Shown here: piece after piece, positions 44,495 to 53,331 of the stretch
How the letters are laid out: every line of letters starts with the position of its first letter
Numbering within the stretch: the stretch's first letter is position 1
Assembly: GCF_011170125.1 (NCBI RefSeq)
Contig: NZ_BLLN01000005.1
Coordinates: 1,488,001-1,552,000 of the forward strand
Direction: 5' to 3'
Source: Streptomyces diastaticus subsp. diastaticus
Lineage (GTDB): Bacteria > Actinomycetota > Actinomycetes > Streptomycetales > Streptomycetaceae
Length of the DNA stretch: 64,000 bases
Notes under the pieces: generated by a model
Databases searched by the model: none
The model's input: the letters and a program-made list of their open reading frames with translations, nothing else
What the model was told of the DNA's origin: nothing
Program-made: the position numbers and the translations under genes

Positions 44495-45303
44495 CGGGGG
44501 CTCTCCTCAAAGGTACGGGGCTCTTCGCCCGCGGTGTCGGGGCGGGGCCGGCGGCGGCCTTCCGCCCACAGCACGGCGGGGGCGGCGAGCGCGGCGACGA
44601 GGACGGGGACGCCGCCGGGCAGGACCGGCAGCAGGCCGAGGCCGAGGAGGACGGCGAGCGCGGCGGTGACGCGTTCACGGGTGGTACGCACCATGGGGGC
44701 GAGCAGGGCGAGGAAGACGGCGGGGCCCGCCGCGTCGAGGCCCCAGGCGCCGGTGTCGCCGATCGCCTCCGCGCCGAGGGCGCCCAGGAGCGTGGTGGCG
44801 TTCCAGAGCACGTAGAGGGTGGCGCCGGTGACGAAGAAGCCGAGGCGGGTGTGGCGGCGGCCCCGCTGGGCGAGGGCGACGGCGGAGGTCTCGTCGATGA
44901 CCCAGTGGGCGGCGAGGGGGCGCCCGGCGCGTGGCAGGGCCAGGAGCTGGGAGAGGCGCAGGCCGTAGAAGGCGTTGCGGGCGCCGAGGAAGAAGGCCCC
45001 GGCGGCGGCGGTGAACGGGTTGCCGCCCGCCGCCAGCGCGCCGACCAGGGCGAACTGGGAGGCGCCGGTGAACACCAGCAGGCTCAGCGCGCACGCCTGC
45101 GCCACGGTGAGCCCGGCCCCGGCCGCGGTCGCGCCGAAGGCGAAGCCGGAGAGCCCGACGGCGAGCCCCACACCCAGCGCGTCCCGCACCACCGCGCGGT
45201 CACCGGCGGCGCGGGAGGCGGTGCTCCCGGCCGGGGTCGTCTCGGGTCCGGGGGTGCCGGGCGGCGGCCCGGCGGGATCGGTGGGGGTCCTCTGTTCAGC
45301 CAC
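44491..45303 (-). CDS. azlC: AzlC-type branched-chain amino acid exporter
   Basis: 270 residues: a 35-residue low-complexity cytoplasmic start, then AzlC membrane segments (GVGLAVGLSGFAFGATAAGAGLTVAQACALSLLVFTGASQFA, LGARNAFYGLRLSQLL with the HWVIDETSAVA motif). GTG start at 45303. With azlD it probably exports branched-chain or related amino acids. An AraC-type regulator is encoded upstream on the same strand, beyond a 656-base repeat-bearing gap. Confidence 0.9.
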   Translation of the reverse strand: MAEQRTPTDPAGPPPGTPGPETTPAGSTASRAAGDRAVVRDALGVGLAVGLSGFAFGATAAGAGLTVAQACALSLLVFTGASQFALVGALAAGGNPFTAAAGAFFLGARNAFYGLRLSQLLALPRAGRPLAAHWVIDETSAVALAQRGRRHTRLGFFVTGATLYVLWNATTLLGALGAEAIGDTGAWGLDAAGPAVFLALLAPMVRTTRERVTAALAVLLGLGLLPVLPGGVPVLVAALAAPAVLWAEGRRRPRPDTAGEEPRTFEESPR

Positions 45304-45331
45304 ACCGGGGACGCTACGGGGTGGGGGCGGG

Positions 45332-45416
45332 GCCGTCTTGTACGTTCTTGCGCGCCTGGCGGGCCGACCACGCTACGGGCGTCTCCGCAGGTGGCGCGCG
45401 ACGTACGGGGCGGGCG
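45332..45416 (+). repeat. Direct repeat copy A
   Basis: 85 bp that aligns to copy B with about ten mismatches and one single-base gap. The last 38 bases (45379-45416) are identical to 45612-45649. Confidence 0.75.
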
Positions 45417-45563
45417 GAGCCGGCGGGGGAGGGCGCGGCGCCCGTGGGGCGCGAGGCGGGGTGATGCGGCTTGGCCCGGGGTCTGCGGCGCCGCACTGAC
45501 ACCGGGCGCCACGAGGGGGCTGCCACGGAGGCGGCAGCGGGGCGGCCCGGGGACGCGGACGGT

Positions 45564-45649
45564 GCCGTCCCGTAGGTTCCCGCACGCCTAGCGGGGCCGT
45601 CCACGCGACCGGCGTCTCCGCAGGTGGCGCGCGACGTACGGGGCGGGCG
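45564..45649 (+). repeat. Direct repeat copy B
   Basis: 86 bp, second copy of the repeat at 45332-45416. It is offset by about 233 bases, with an identical 38-base 3' core beginning GCGTCTCCGCAGG. Confidence 0.75.
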
Positions 45650-45959
45650 ACGCACCGCCGACACGGGGCGCCGCTGCGCGGTCGGTACGCCCCGAGCCGG
45701 TCGGCGCGGCGCTGCCTGGGACGGAGCCGCGCGGAGCACCCCGCCGGGCCTGCGGAGCGGCCCCGTCTTCAGGCCACCGCCCCGCGCCCGGGGGCCACGG
45801 CGCACCACCACGTACCCCGGCCTCACCCAGCCCGGCGCGCCCGCGCCCCCGCACCCCGTTCCCCCTGCGGCGCGCCGCCACGTCCAGCCCGCGTTCCCGC
45901 AGGTCGCCCGCCCCGTACACCGCGCCGACGGAGCCCCGGGGCCGCCCCGCCTCGCCGCC

Positions 45960-46841
45960 TCACCCCGCCCCGCGGGCCCTGCGGTAGGCCCCCGGGGTGA
46001 CGCCGACGATGCGGGTGAAGTGGCGGTTGAGGTGCGGCTGGTCGGTGAAGCCGACGGCGGTGGCGGTCTCGGCGGGGGTGACACCGGTCTGCAACAGGGT
46101 GCGGGCCCGGCGGACCCGGGCGTCGGTGAGCCAGGTGTGCGGGGGCATGCCGTAGGCGGCCTTGAAGGCGCGCAGTACCGCGAAGGGGCTGGAGCCGACG
46201 GCCTGGGCGAGCTGTTCCAGGGAGGGCGGGTCGGTGAGCCGCTCCTCCAGGAGGAGCCGTGCGCGTTCGGCGGTGCGGTGGCCGGCGGAGGCCGCGGCGG
46301 CTTGCGGCGCGGTGGTGCCGTAGAGGCTGAGGAGGCGGGCGAGCAGGACGCGCAGGAGGGTGTCGGCGGCGAGGGCGTCGCCCTGTTCGACGGCGCGGTG
46401 CACGGCGCGCACCAGGCCGCCGGAGCGGGGGTCGTCGGCGATCGGCCGGTCGAAGGCGGGGGTGCCGGGCGGGTGCCCGGTGGCGTCGGCGACCTCGCGG
46501 ACCAGGGCGAGGGAGGGGTAGAGGGTGGCGTACGCCCAGCCTTCGGGGGCGCCCGCGCGAGCGGCGTGGGCGACCTCCGGGTTGACCATGACGAGGGTGC
46601 CGGGCCCGGCGTGCAGGGTGGTGCCGGGCAGTTCGACGCGCTCCACGCCGTGGGTGACGGCGCCGAGGGTGTAGCCCTCGTGGCTGTGGCGGGGGAAGGT
46701 GTGGCGGATGTAGCGGGCGCGCAGCAGGTCGAGGCCGGGCAGCGGCTCCCAGCTCCAGTGCCGGGCCCATTCACGGGCGGTGCCCCGGCTGTCCTGGCCG
46801 TCCCGCCCGGCCCGCTCGTCCGTCTCGTCCTGCCGTTCCAT
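45960..46841 (-). CDS. AraC-family transcriptional regulator
   Basis: 293 residues: an N-terminal cupin-like ligand domain (RYIRHTFPRHSHEGYTLGAVTHGVERVELPGTTLHAGPGTLVMVNPEVAHAA, AraC_binding type) and two C-terminal helix-turn-helix motifs (SLEQLAQAVGSSPFAVLRAFKAAYGMPPHTWL; TAVGFTDQPHLNRHFTRIVGVTPGAYR). Regulators of this layout often sit beside azlCD or other exporters, so azlCD is the likely target. ATG at 46841, divergent from lhr; no clear ribosome binding site. Confidence 0.9.
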   Translation of the reverse strand: MERQDETDERAGRDGQDSRGTAREWARHWSWEPLPGLDLLRARYIRHTFPRHSHEGYTLGAVTHGVERVELPGTTLHAGPGTLVMVNPEVAHAARAGAPEGWAYATLYPSLALVREVADATGHPPGTPAFDRPIADDPRSGGLVRAVHRAVEQGDALAADTLLRVLLARLLSLYGTTAPQAAAASAGHRTAERARLLLEERLTDPPSLEQLAQAVGSSPFAVLRAFKAAYGMPPHTWLTDARVRRARTLLQTGVTPAETATAVGFTDQPHLNRHFTRIVGVTPGAYRRARGAG

Positions 46842-46932
46842 GAGTCCATGGTGCGCCGCTCGCATCGGGTGTGACCTGCGTGTCCACGGCGTGGACCGGT
46901 GGTTGTCGGTGGCGGGGTGCACGATGGGAGCC

Positions 46933-49900
46933 ATGGCACGCTCAGCGCTCGACACGTTCTCCCCGGCGACCCGGAACTGGTTCGCCGGGGCCTTCCCGGC
47001 GCCCACCGCCGCCCAGGAGGGGGCGTGGAGCGCCATCGGCGAGGGTTCGGACGTGCTGGTGGTGGCGCCGACCGGGTCCGGCAAGACGCTGGCCGCGTTC
47101 CTCTCCGCACTGGACTCGCTGGCGTCCGCTCCCCCGCCCGCCGAGTCCCGCAAGCGCTGCCGTGTGCTGTACGTCTCCCCGCTGAAGGCGCTCGCCGTCG
47201 ACGTGGAGCGCAATCTGCGCAGCCCGCTGACGGGCATCCGGCAGGAGGCGGTGCGACTGGGGCTGCCGGAGCCAGAGGTGCGGGTCGGCATCCGCTCGGG
47301 CGACACCCCGGCGGCGGAGCGGCGCTCGCTGGCGACGCGGCCGCCGGACATCCTCATCACCACACCCGAGTCGCTCTTCCTCATGCTGACCTCCTCGGCG
47401 CGCGAGGCGTTGGCGGGCGTGGAGACGGTCATCCTCGACGAGGTGCACGCGGTGGCGGGCACCAAGCGCGGCGCGCATCTGGCGCTCTCCCTGGAGCGGC
47501 TGGACGAGCTGCTGCCGAAGCCGGCCCGGCGCATCGGGCTGTCGGCGACGGTCCGGCCGGTGGACGAGGTGGCACGGTTCCTGTCGCCGCGGCGCCGGGT
47601 GGAGAGCGTCCAGCCGGCGTCGGGCAAGGAGTTCGACCTGTCGGTGGTGGTGCCGGTGGAGGATCTCGGCGAGCTGGGCGGCTCGCCGGTGACCGACGAG
47701 GGCGCGGGCGAGCGCCCCTCGATCTGGCCGCACGTCGAGGAGCGCATCACCGACCTGATCCAGTCGCACCGCTCGACCATCGTCTTCGCCAACTCCCGGC
47801 GCCTCGCCGAGCGCCTGTGCAACAGGCTGAACGAGATCGCCTACGAGCGTGCCACCGGCGAGACCATGCCGGAGGACCACTCCCCCGCCGAGCTGATGGG
47901 CGCCGCCTCGTCGGCCTCGGGGGCGCCCCCGCTGATCGCCCGCGCGCACCACGGTTCGGTCTCCAAGGAGCAGCGGTCCCAGGTGGAGGAGGATCTGAAG
48001 GCGGGCCGGCTGCCCGCCGTGGTGGCCACCTCCAGCCTGGAGCTGGGCATCGACATGGGCGCGGTGGACCTGGTGGTGCAGGTCGAGTCGCCGCCGTCGG
48101 TGGCGTCGGGGCTCCAGCGGGTGGGGCGGGCGGGGCACCAGGTCGGCGCGGTCTCCACGGGCGTGGTCTTCCCGAAGTACCGGGGTGACCTCGTGCAGTC
48201 GGCGGTGGTGACGGAGCGGATGCGGGAGGGGCGGATCGAGGCGCTGCGGGTCCCGTCGAACCCGCTGGACGTCCTGGCCCAGCAGATCGTCGCGATGACC
48301 GCGATGGACACCTGGCAGTTCGACGACCTGCTGGCGCTGGCGCGGCGGGCCGCCCCGTTCGCCTCGCTGCCGGAGTCGGCGTTCACCGCCGTTCTGGACA
48401 TGCTCGCGGGCCGCTATCCCTCGGACGCCTTCGCCGAGCTGCGGCCCCGCGTGGTCTGGGACCGCGTCGCGGGGACCGTGACGGGCCGCCCGGGGGCGCA
48501 GCGGCTGGCCGTCACCTCCGGCGGCACCATCCCCGACCGCGGCCTGTTCGGCGTCTTCCTGGCGGGCGCGGACCCGAAGAAGGGCGGCGGCCGGGTCGGT
48601 GAGCTGGACGAGGAGATGGTCTACGAATCGCGTACCGGCGACGTCTTCACCCTGGGGACGACCTCGTGGCGGATCGAGGACATCACCCGCGACCGGGTGC
48701 TGGTCTCCCCGGCTCCGGGTGTGCCGGGGCGGCTGCCGTTCTGGAAGGGCGACCAGCTGGGGCGTCCGCTGGAGCTGGGCCGGGCGCTGGGCGCGTTCGT
48801 CCGCGAGGTGGGGGCGCTGCCCGAGGAGGACGCCCGGCTGCGGCTGCTCACCGCCGGCCTGGACGGCTGGGCCGCGGACAACGTCCTGTCGTACCTCAAG
48901 GAGCAGCGCGAGGCGTGCGGGCACATCCCGGACGACCGGACGGTGGTCGTGGAGCGGTTCCGGGACGAGCTGGGTGACTGGCGAGTGGTGGTCCACTCGC
49001 CGTTCGGCGCCCAGGTGCACGCGCCGTGGGCGCTGGCGCTGGGCGCGCGGCTGAGCGAGCGGTACGGCATGGACGCCCAGGTGATGCACGCCGACGACGG
49101 GATCGTGCTGCGGCTGCCGGACGCGGACCTCCTCGGCCTCGACCTGCTGGACGAGGGCGCGTCGGGTGCGGGTACGGCGTTCGACGCGGAGCAGGCCCCG
49201 GTCGGCGCCCAGGACGTCACCTTCGACAAGGGGGAGATCGAGCAGATCGTCACCGACCAGGTGGGCAGCTCGGCGCTGTTCGCCTCACGGTTCCGGGAGT
49301 GTGCGGCGCGCGCGCTGCTGCTGCCGCGCCGCAGTCCCGGCAAACGCACTCCGTTGTGGCAGCAGCGGCAGCGGGCCTCCCAGCTGCTCCAGGTGGCGAG
49401 CGAGTTCGGTTCGTTCCCGATCGTGCTGGAGGCGGTCCGCGAGTGCCTCCAGGACGTTTTCGACGTGCCCGGCCTCACCGAGCTGATGGGTGATCTGGAG
49501 GCGCGCCGCGTCCGCCTGGTCGAGGTCACCACGCCGGAGGCGTCCCCCTTCGCCCGCTCCCTCCTCTTCGGGTACGTCGCGCAGTTCCTCTACGAGGGCG
49601 ACTCGCCGCTGGCCGAGCGGCGGGCGGCGGCGCTGTCGCTCGACTCGCGGCTGCTCTCCGAGCTGCTGGGCCAGGCCGAGCTGCGTGAACTGCTGGACCC
49701 GGAGGTCCTGGCAGAGCTGGAGCGGGAGCTCCAGTGGCGCACCGAGGACCGGCGGATCAAGGACGCCGAGGGCGTCGCCGACGCGCTGCGGGTGCTGGGC
49801 CCGCTGACCTCGGCGGAGCTGGCGGAGCGTGGCGCCGACCCGGCGTGGGCGCGGGAGCTGGCGGCGGCCCGGCGCGTCATCGAGGTGCGGATCGCCTCGG

Positions 49901-51573
49901 TGGAGCACTGGGCGGCGGTCGAGGACGCCGGGCGGCTGCGCGACGCCCTCGGCGTGGCCCTGCCGGTCGGCGTCCCGGAGGCGTTCACGGAGCCGGTGCG
50001 GGACCCGCTCGGTGACCTCCTGGCCCGGTACGCCCGCACGCACGGCCCGTTCACGGCCGCGGCGGCGGCGGAGCGGTTCGGCCTCGGCCGGGCGGTCACC
50101 GAGGGCGCGCTGGAGCGGCTCGGCGCGAGCGGCCGGGTCGTGCAGGGCGAGTTCCACCCCTCGGGCGTCGGCCAGGAGTGGTGCGACGCGACGGTGCTGC
50201 GCCGGCTGCGCCGCCGTTCGCTGGCCGCGCTGCGGCAGGAGCTGGAGCCGGTGGAACCGACGGCGCTGGCCCGCTTCCTGCCGCCGTGGCAGCACCTGGG
50301 CGGGCAGGGTCTGCGCGGGCTGGACGGGCTGGTCCGCGCGGTGGAGCAGCTCCAGGGGGCGTCGGTGCCGGCCTCCGCGCTGGAGAAGCTGGTGCTGCCG
50401 TCCCGGGTGGCGCAGTACCACCCGGCGATGCTCGACGAACTGACGGCCACGGGGGAACTGCTGTGGGCGGGCAGCGGCTCGCTCCCCGGCAAGGACGGAT
50501 GGGTCTCCCTCCACCTCGCGGAGAACGCGCCGCTGCTCCTGCCGCCGCCGCACCCGCTGGAGCTGACGCCCTTGCACCGGTCGGTGCTGGACGCGCTGGC
50601 CGGAGGGTACGGTCTGTTCTTCCGTCAGATCGCCGACCAGGTCCGCGGCGCCGACCCGGCCGTGTCCGACCAGGCGCTGGCGGACGCGATCTGGGAGCTG
50701 ACCTGGTCGGGCCGGCTCACCAACGACACGGCGGCCCCGCTCCGCGCCCTCCTCGGTTCCGGCCGCACCGCCGGGTCCACGGCGCACCGGGCGCGTCGCA
50801 GCGTCCCCCGCGGCAGGTTCGGCGCTCTGGCCACCGCGCCGCGCACGGCTTCGCGGACGGGCCCGCCGACGGTGGCGGGCCGCTGGTCCCTGCTGCCGCC
50901 GCTCGAACCGGACCCGACGCTGCGGGCCCACGCTCTGGCCCGCGCCCTCCTCGACCGGCACGGAGTGGTCACGCGGGGCGCGGTGGCGGCGGAGGGCGTC
51001 GAGGGCGGCTTCCTCGCCATGTACCGCGTGCTGTCGGCCTTCGAGGACAGCGGGCAGGCCCGTCGGGGTTACGTGGTGGAGGGGCTGGGCGCGGCCCAGT
51101 TCGCGATGGACGGCGCGGTGGACCGGCTCCGCGCCTCCGCGACGGCCGCCGAGCGGGAGAGCGGCGGCCCGCCCCGGCAGGCCCTGGTCCTGGCGGCGGC
51201 CGACCCGGCCAACGCGTACGGTGCGGCCCTCCCCTGGCCGGAGCCGCCGACCGGGGCCGGACACAAGCCGGGCCGCAAGGCAGGCGCGATGGTGGTGCTG
51301 GTCGACGGCGAGCTGGCCATGTACATGGAGCGTGGCGGGAAGACCCTGCTGGCCTGGCCCTCCACCTCCCTGGACGACCCTTCGGCCCCCGACCCCCGTC
51401 TGGAGGGGGCCGCGCACGCCCTGGCCGGGTCGGCCGCCGGCGGTTCCCTCGGCACGGTCACGGTGGAACGCGTCAACGGCGAGCCCGCGCTGACCTCACC
51501 GGTCGGCGCCCATCTGGAGAACGCGGGCTTCCACGCGACGCCCAGGGGACTGCGGCTGCGCGGGGGGCGATGA
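46933..51573 (+). CDS. lhr: Large ATP-dependent helicase Lhr
   Basis: 1546 residues, the full-length Lhr form: RecA-like domains with Walker A APTGSGKT, LDEVHAVAGTKRGAHLALSLERL, IGLSATVRP and STIVFANSRRLAERLCNRL; the Lhr-core winged helix and DEAD/H-associated domain; and the long C-terminal region ending in ERVNGEPALTSPVGAHLENAGFHATPRGLRLRGGR. Lhr is a 3'-to-5' DNA repair helicase in mycobacteria, where it neighbours nei2; here a nei-type gene lies 3 kb downstream. ATG at 46933 with GGGAG close by; an ATG three codons earlier is possible. Confidence 0.95.
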   Translation: MARSALDTFSPATRNWFAGAFPAPTAAQEGAWSAIGEGSDVLVVAPTGSGKTLAAFLSALDSLASAPPPAESRKRCRVLYVSPLKALAVDVERNLRSPLTGIRQEAVRLGLPEPEVRVGIRSGDTPAAERRSLATRPPDILITTPESLFLMLTSSAREALAGVETVILDEVHAVAGTKRGAHLALSLERLDELLPKPARRIGLSATVRPVDEVARFLSPRRRVESVQPASGKEFDLSVVVPVEDLGELGGSPVTDEGAGERPSIWPHVEERITDLIQSHRSTIVFANSRRLAERLCNRLNEIAYERATGETMPEDHSPAELMGAASSASGAPPLIARAHHGSVSKEQRSQVEEDLKAGRLPAVVATSSLELGIDMGAVDLVVQVESPPSVASGLQRVGRAGHQVGAVSTGVVFPKYRGDLVQSAVVTERMREGRIEALRVPSNPLDVLAQQIVAMTAMDTWQFDDLLALARRAAPFASLPESAFTAVLDMLAGRYPSDAFAELRPRVVWDRVAGTVTGRPGAQRLAVTSGGTIPDRGLFGVFLAGADPKKGGGRVGELDEEMVYESRTGDVFTLGTTSWRIEDITRDRVLVSPAPGVPGRLPFWKGDQLGRPLELGRALGAFVREVGALPEEDARLRLLTAGLDGWAADNVLSYLKEQREACGHIPDDRTVVVERFRDELGDWRVVVHSPFGAQVHAPWALALGARLSERYGMDAQVMHADDGIVLRLPDADLLGLDLLDEGASGAGTAFDAEQAPVGAQDVTFDKGEIEQIVTDQVGSSALFASRFRECAARALLLPRRSPGKRTPLWQQRQRASQLLQVASEFGSFPIVLEAVRECLQDVFDVPGLTELMGDLEARRVRLVEVTTPEASPFARSLLFGYVAQFLYEGDSPLAERRAAALSLDSRLLSELLGQAELRELLDPEVLAELERELQWRTEDRRIKDAEGVADALRVLGPLTSAELAERGADPAWARELAAARRVIEVRIASVEHWAAVEDAGRLRDALGVALPVGVPEAFTEPVRDPLGDLLARYARTHGPFTAAAAAERFGLGRAVTEGALERLGASGRVVQGEFHPSGVGQEWCDATVLRRLRRRSLAALRQELEPVEPTALARFLPPWQHLGGQGLRGLDGLVRAVEQLQGASVPASALEKLVLPSRVAQYHPAMLDELTATGELLWAGSGSLPGKDGWVSLHLAENAPLLLPPPHPLELTPLHRSVLDALAGGYGLFFRQIADQVRGADPAVSDQALADAIWELTWSGRLTNDTAAPLRALLGSGRTAGSTAHRARRSVPRGRFGALATAPRTASRTGPPTVAGRWSLLPPLEPDPTLRAHALARALLDRHGVVTRGAVAAEGVEGGFLAMYRVLSAFEDSGQARRGYVVEGLGAAQFAMDGAVDRLRASATAAERESGGPPRQALVLAAADPANAYGAALPWPEPPTGAGHKPGRKAGAMVVLVDGELAMYMERGGKTLLAWPSTSLDDPSAPDPRLEGAAHALAGSAAGGSLGTVTVERVNGEPALTSPVGAHLENAGFHATPRGLRLRGGR

Positions 51574-51636
51574 CCGCGACAGGCCCGCCCCGTCGGCGTC
51601 CACCGGTCGGCCGGCGTCCTCGCGGTCGCCCGGCGT

Positions 51637-52602
51637 TCACCGGCCGGCGGCGGCCAGTACCGCCGCGAGGCCCTCGCGCAGATCCCTGACGAAGTACTCC
51701 GGCACCTCCGGCGACGGGAAGTGGCCCCCGGCTCCGGGCGAGCGCCGGCGGACGATGTTCCGGTATCGCTCGTGCGCCCAGGCGCGCGGGGTCTTCTCGA
51801 TGTCGCGGGGGTACATGGTGATGGCTGACGGGATGTCGCCCCTCAGGCCGGGGTCGAGGGAATGGTGGCTCTCGTAGTGGATACGGGCCGCCGAGGCGCC
51901 GCTCCGTGTCAGCCAGTACAGGGTGACGTTGCCGAGCACGCGGTCCCGGGAGATCCGCTCGAACGGGCTGTCCTCGGTGTCCGACCACTCGGCGAACTTG
52001 TCGAGGATCCAGGCGAGCAGCCCGACCGGGAAGTCGACGAGTGCGTAGCCGATGGTCTGCGGCCGGGTCGCCTGCTGCTTCGCGTACGCGGCGCGACGGT
52101 GCCGGAAGTCACGGGTCTCCTCGGTCCACCCGCGCTCGGCCGCCGTCAGCCCGTCCGTCGTCAGGCCGGGCGGTGCCTCCGCGAAGGTCGAGGGGATTCC
52201 GAGTAGGCGCTCCGGGAACCTGCCGCCGAGGACCGTGGTGATGTTGCCGCCCCAGTCGCCGCCGTGGGCGAGGAACTGGCTGTGGCCGAGCCTGTCCATG
52301 AGTTCCACCCAGGCGGCCGCGTTCTTCTCCGTGCCCCACCCGGTGGTGGCGGGCTTGTCGCTGTAGCCGAAGCCGGGCAGCGAGGGGGCCACGACATGGA
52401 ACGCGGGCGCGTCGGCGTCCTTGGGGTCCGCGAGTTCGTCCACCACGTCGATGAACTCGGCGACGCTGCCCGGCCAGCCGTGCGTCAGAAGCAGCGGGGT
52501 GGCGTCGGCGCGCGCCGACCGGCGGTGCAGGAAGTGGATGCCCAGGCCGTCGGTGGCCGTGCGGAACTGGCCGGCCCGGTTGAGGCGCTCCACCCCCCTC
52601 AC
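51637..52602 (-). CDS. Epoxide hydrolase-like alpha/beta hydrolase, N-terminally truncated
   Basis: 321 residues. The alpha/beta hydrolase core is complete: oxyanion HGWPGS, FGYSDKP, the nucleophile Asp in HGGDWGG, and a candidate catalytic His near GAGGHFPSPEVPEYF. EHN-type epoxide hydrolases carry about 75 more N-terminal residues before the ERLN-QF segment; here the ORF opens with VERLNRAGQFRTATDG, and the DNA upstream is a promoter/operator region. The protein is therefore probably a 5' truncated gene that may still be expressed. It converges with lhr and is divergent from a TetR gene. Confidence 0.75.
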   Translation of the reverse strand: MRGVERLNRAGQFRTATDGLGIHFLHRRSARADATPLLLTHGWPGSVAEFIDVVDELADPKDADAPAFHVVAPSLPGFGYSDKPATTGWGTEKNAAAWVELMDRLGHSQFLAHGGDWGGNITTVLGGRFPERLLGIPSTFAEAPPGLTTDGLTAAERGWTEETRDFRHRRAAYAKQQATRPQTIGYALVDFPVGLLAWILDKFAEWSDTEDSPFERISRDRVLGNVTLYWLTRSGASAARIHYESHHSLDPGLRGDIPSAITMYPRDIEKTPRAWAHERYRNIVRRRSPGAGGHFPSPEVPEYFVRDLREGLAAVLAAAGR

Positions 52603-52633
52603 ATTTGCCTACACTCCATAGGAAGATGCAACC

Positions 52634-52646
52634 TTGCCTTAGGCAA
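52634..52646. promoter_or_regulatory. Candidate TetR operator
   Basis: Palindrome TTGCCT-T-AGGCAA, 16 bases before the TetR start. A second half-site (TTTGCCTA, 52604-52611) lies next to the epoxide hydrolase start. Symmetry and place suggest control of both divergent genes. Confidence 0.55.
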
Positions 52647-52662
52647 AAGGAAGGACCCACCC

Positions 52663-53235
52663 ATGCCCCGCGCAGGTCTCACCCCCGAGCGCCTCACCCG
52701 GGCCGGGGCGGAGCTGGCCGACGAGGTCGGTTTCGACCAGGTGACCGTCTCCGCGCTGGCCAGACGGTTCGACGTGAAGGCCGCGAGTCTCTACTCCCAC
52801 GTGAGGAACTCGCAGGACCTCAAGACGCGCATCGCCCTGCTCGCCCTGGCGGAGATGGCCGACCGCGCGGCCGACGCCGTGGCCGGCCGGGCGGGCAAGG
52901 ACGCGCTGGCCGCCTTCGCCGACGCGTACCGGGAGTACGCCCGCGAGCACCCCGGGCGGTACGCGGCGGCCCGGTTCCGCCTCGATCCGCGGACGGCGGC
53001 GGCCGGCGCGGGCGTCCGGCACTCCCAGATGACCCGGGCGATCCTGCGGGGCTACGACCTGACGGAGCCCGACCAGACCCATGCCGTGCGGCTGCTGGGC
53101 AGTGTCTTCCACGGCTACGTCAGCCTGGAGGCGTCCGGCGGCTTCAGCCACAGCCCCCCGGACTCCGGGGAGAGCTGGCGGCGGATCGTCGACTCCCTCG
53201 ACGCGCTGCTCCGCAACTGGCCCGCCGAGCCCTGA
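52663..53235 (+). CDS. TetR-family transcriptional regulator
   Basis: 190 residues: an N-terminal helix-turn-helix (LTRAGAELADEVGFDQVTVSALARRFDVKAASLYSHVRNSQDL) and a TetR C-terminal domain of the WHG/TetR_C_33-like kind (LLGSVFHGYVSLEASGGF). ATG with AAGGAAGGA at about eight bases. It probably regulates the divergent epoxide hydrolase gene and perhaps the SGNH hydrolase 96 bases downstream. Confidence 0.9.
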   Translation: MPRAGLTPERLTRAGAELADEVGFDQVTVSALARRFDVKAASLYSHVRNSQDLKTRIALLALAEMADRAADAVAGRAGKDALAAFADAYREYAREHPGRYAAARFRLDPRTAAAGAGVRHSQMTRAILRGYDLTEPDQTHAVRLLGSVFHGYVSLEASGGFSHSPPDSGESWRRIVDSLDALLRNWPAEP

Positions 53236-53331
53236 CCTCGACACCCCGAAAGACCCCCGGCCCCCTCGCCGTGGCCCACCGGCGGCCCGGCGACCGATCC
53301 CTCACCTCCCCGCGACCTCCCAGGCGGAACC

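Larger units (their letters stand above)
45304..45959. other. Repeat-bearing gap between azlC and the AraC regulator
   Basis: 656 bases without a plausible gene; ORFs here are Arg/Pro-rich. It contains two imperfect direct repeats of about 85 bp and a short inverted remnant near 45893-45917, which shares GTACGGGGCGGGCGA on the opposite strand. It may be a decayed repeat element or a regulatory region. Confidence 0.6.
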
